The position numbers and the translations under genes are program-made. A stretch of 6,656 nucleotides of DNA from QQUD01 sp039029915 (GTDB taxonomy: Bacteria > Chloroflexota > Anaerolineae > Promineifilales > Promineifilaceae), in NCBI GenBank assembly GCA_039029915.1, contig JBCCFD010000439.1, positions 1 through 6,656 on the forward strand. Direction: 5' to 3'. The notes under the pieces were generated by a model. That model was not told the DNA's origin. It saw nothing but the letters and a program-made list of their open reading frames with translations, and did no database searches. Positions 5,884 through 6,656 of the stretch are shown in pieces; position 1 is the first letter of the stretch; each line of letters starts with the position of its first letter.

Positions 5884-6656
5884 ATGTGCAATAACCACAA
5901 AGAATTTGTACACCTCCATTGTCATAGCGAATATTCATTACTGGACGGGTTAAGTCGTATCAACGAAATGGTTGAGCGCGCCGTTGAGCTTAATCAACCT
6001 GCCATCGCACTAACCGATCACGGTGCTATGTACGGCACCATTCCCTTTTATCGCGCCTGTAAGAGCGCCGGTATCAAACCGATTATTGGCATCGAAACCT
6101 ACATGGCCCCCCGCAGCTATACTGATCGCGACCCGCAAAAAGATAAAAATCGAGCACACATGCTGTTGCTCTCCCAAAACCAAACGGGCTACCTCAATCT
6201 GCTCAAAATTGCCAGCACAGCCCAGCTTGAAGGCTATTATTACAAACCACGCATCGACCGCGCCTTTTTAGCTAGCCACGGCGACGGGCTAATTGGTACC
6301 ACGGGCTGTATGGCGGCAGAGGTCCCTCAAGCGATCCTCAATGGCAACATGGATTTGGCCTACAAAATGATGGGTGAATATCTCGATATCTTTGGCAAAG
6401 AGCGCTACTACATCGAACTGCAAGAGCACCATATTCCAGAACTGACTGACATCAACAAAAAGCTTATCGAAATGGCCCCCCATTTTGGGCTAGAAAAAAA
6501 CTTCCTCGCCACCAACGACACGCACTACACTCGGGCTTCTGACGCCACCCCGCACGACGTCTTGCTTTGTATCCAAACGGGCGCTACGGTTCAATCACAA
6601 AAGCGGATGCGCTTCTCTGACCAAGAGTATTACATCAAATCGCACGATGAGATGGC
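5884..6656 (+). CDS. dnaE: DNA polymerase III subunit alpha, N-terminal PHP domain (partial)
   Basis: The frame is open from the ATG at 5884 to the right edge, giving 257 residues of the replicative polymerase, which is normally over 1,100 residues. The start FVHLHCHSEYSLLDG (8-22) is the hallmark of the PHP domain, followed by LTDHGAMYG (43-51), IGIETYMAPR (68-77), AHMLLL (91-96), TTGCMAAEVPQAI (139-151) and ATNDTHY (209-215). All nine expected metal-binding positions appear filled: H10, H12, D21, H46, E71, H92, C142, D212 and H214. The proteobacterial enzyme has lost several of these, and in Thermus-type enzymes the intact site gives a 3'-5' exonuclease. The domain here may therefore proofread. 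It is the dnaE type rather than polC, since the PHP domain sits at the very N-terminus. The ribosome site is weak (AAGGG at 5867-5871, 12 nt before the ATG). The palm and finger domains lie beyond the window. Confidence 0.96.
   Translation, partial: MCNNHKEFVHLHCHSEYSLLDGLSRINEMVERAVELNQPAIALTDHGAMYGTIPFYRACKSAGIKPIIGIETYMAPRSYTDRDPQKDKNRAHMLLLSQNQTGYLNLLKIASTAQLEGYYYKPRIDRAFLASHGDGLIGTTGCMAAEVPQAILNGNMDLAYKMMGEYLDIFGKERYYIELQEHHIPELTDINKKLIEMAPHFGLEKNFLATNDTHYTRASDATPHDVLLCIQTGATVQSQKRMRFSDQEYYIKSHDEM

Noticed and set aside
6023..6483. Open frames on both strands inside the dnaE region (6023-6271 + and 6289-6483 -)
   Set aside because: They overlap the clear PHP domain coding frame and have no recognisable content.

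Overview
The window holds five protein-coding genes and parts of genes: a cut-off flavin oxidase, a peptide-transporter ATPase, a sulfatase-family hydrolase, an HpaB-type aromatic monooxygenase and a small uncharacterised protein. A sixth gene, dnaE, runs off the right edge. There are no rRNA or tRNA genes, CRISPR arrays, transposases or phage genes. The base composition looks moderate (by eye mid-40s % GC) and does not change abruptly. The intact metal-binding PHP domain of the DnaE protein and the style of its N-terminal sequence suggest a non-proteobacterial lineage. Chloroflexota (Anaerolineae-like) is my best guess, by memory of family sequences only. The formylglycine-type sulfatase and the flavin monooxygenase both imply an aerobic lifestyle.

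Layout. Positions 1-342 (+) are the C-terminal 113 residues of a GlcD/D-lactate dehydrogenase-type FAD enzyme. Positions 433-1491 (+) encode an OppF/DppF-type ATPase with a strong ribosome site and a good promoter of its own, which begins inside the end of the previous gene. It meets the convergent sulfatase gene (1545-3155, -) at a perfect 15-bp palindrome. A 180-bp gap with several repeats, including a LacI-type operator-like core, separates the sulfatase from the hpaB-like gene (3342-4874, -). Further right is an uncharacterised small gene (5061-5612, -) that appears to be transcribed almost leaderless. It is divergent from dnaE (5884 onward, +).

Working together. The left three quarters looks like a catabolic or scavenging neighbourhood: 2-hydroxyacid oxidation, peptide (or similar oligomer) uptake, hydrolysis of sulfate or phosphonate esters, and ring hydroxylation of a phenol. 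The sulfatase and HpaB-like genes lie in the same direction and could share a transcript, for example to desulfate an aryl sulfate and hydroxylate the released phenol. That link is inference only. Partners one would expect are not in view: permeases and binding protein for the ATPase, a flavin reductase (HpaC) for HpaB, and a formylglycine-generating enzyme for the sulfatase. The right part is housekeeping replication.

The most striking signal is not a gene. The palindrome ACGGCCGT occurs six times, plus one 7/8 copy, where well under one copy is expected. It occurs in all three codon frames and once between genes, so it looks like a HIP1-like highly iterated genomic palindrome. I did not find a convincing new multi-gene system.
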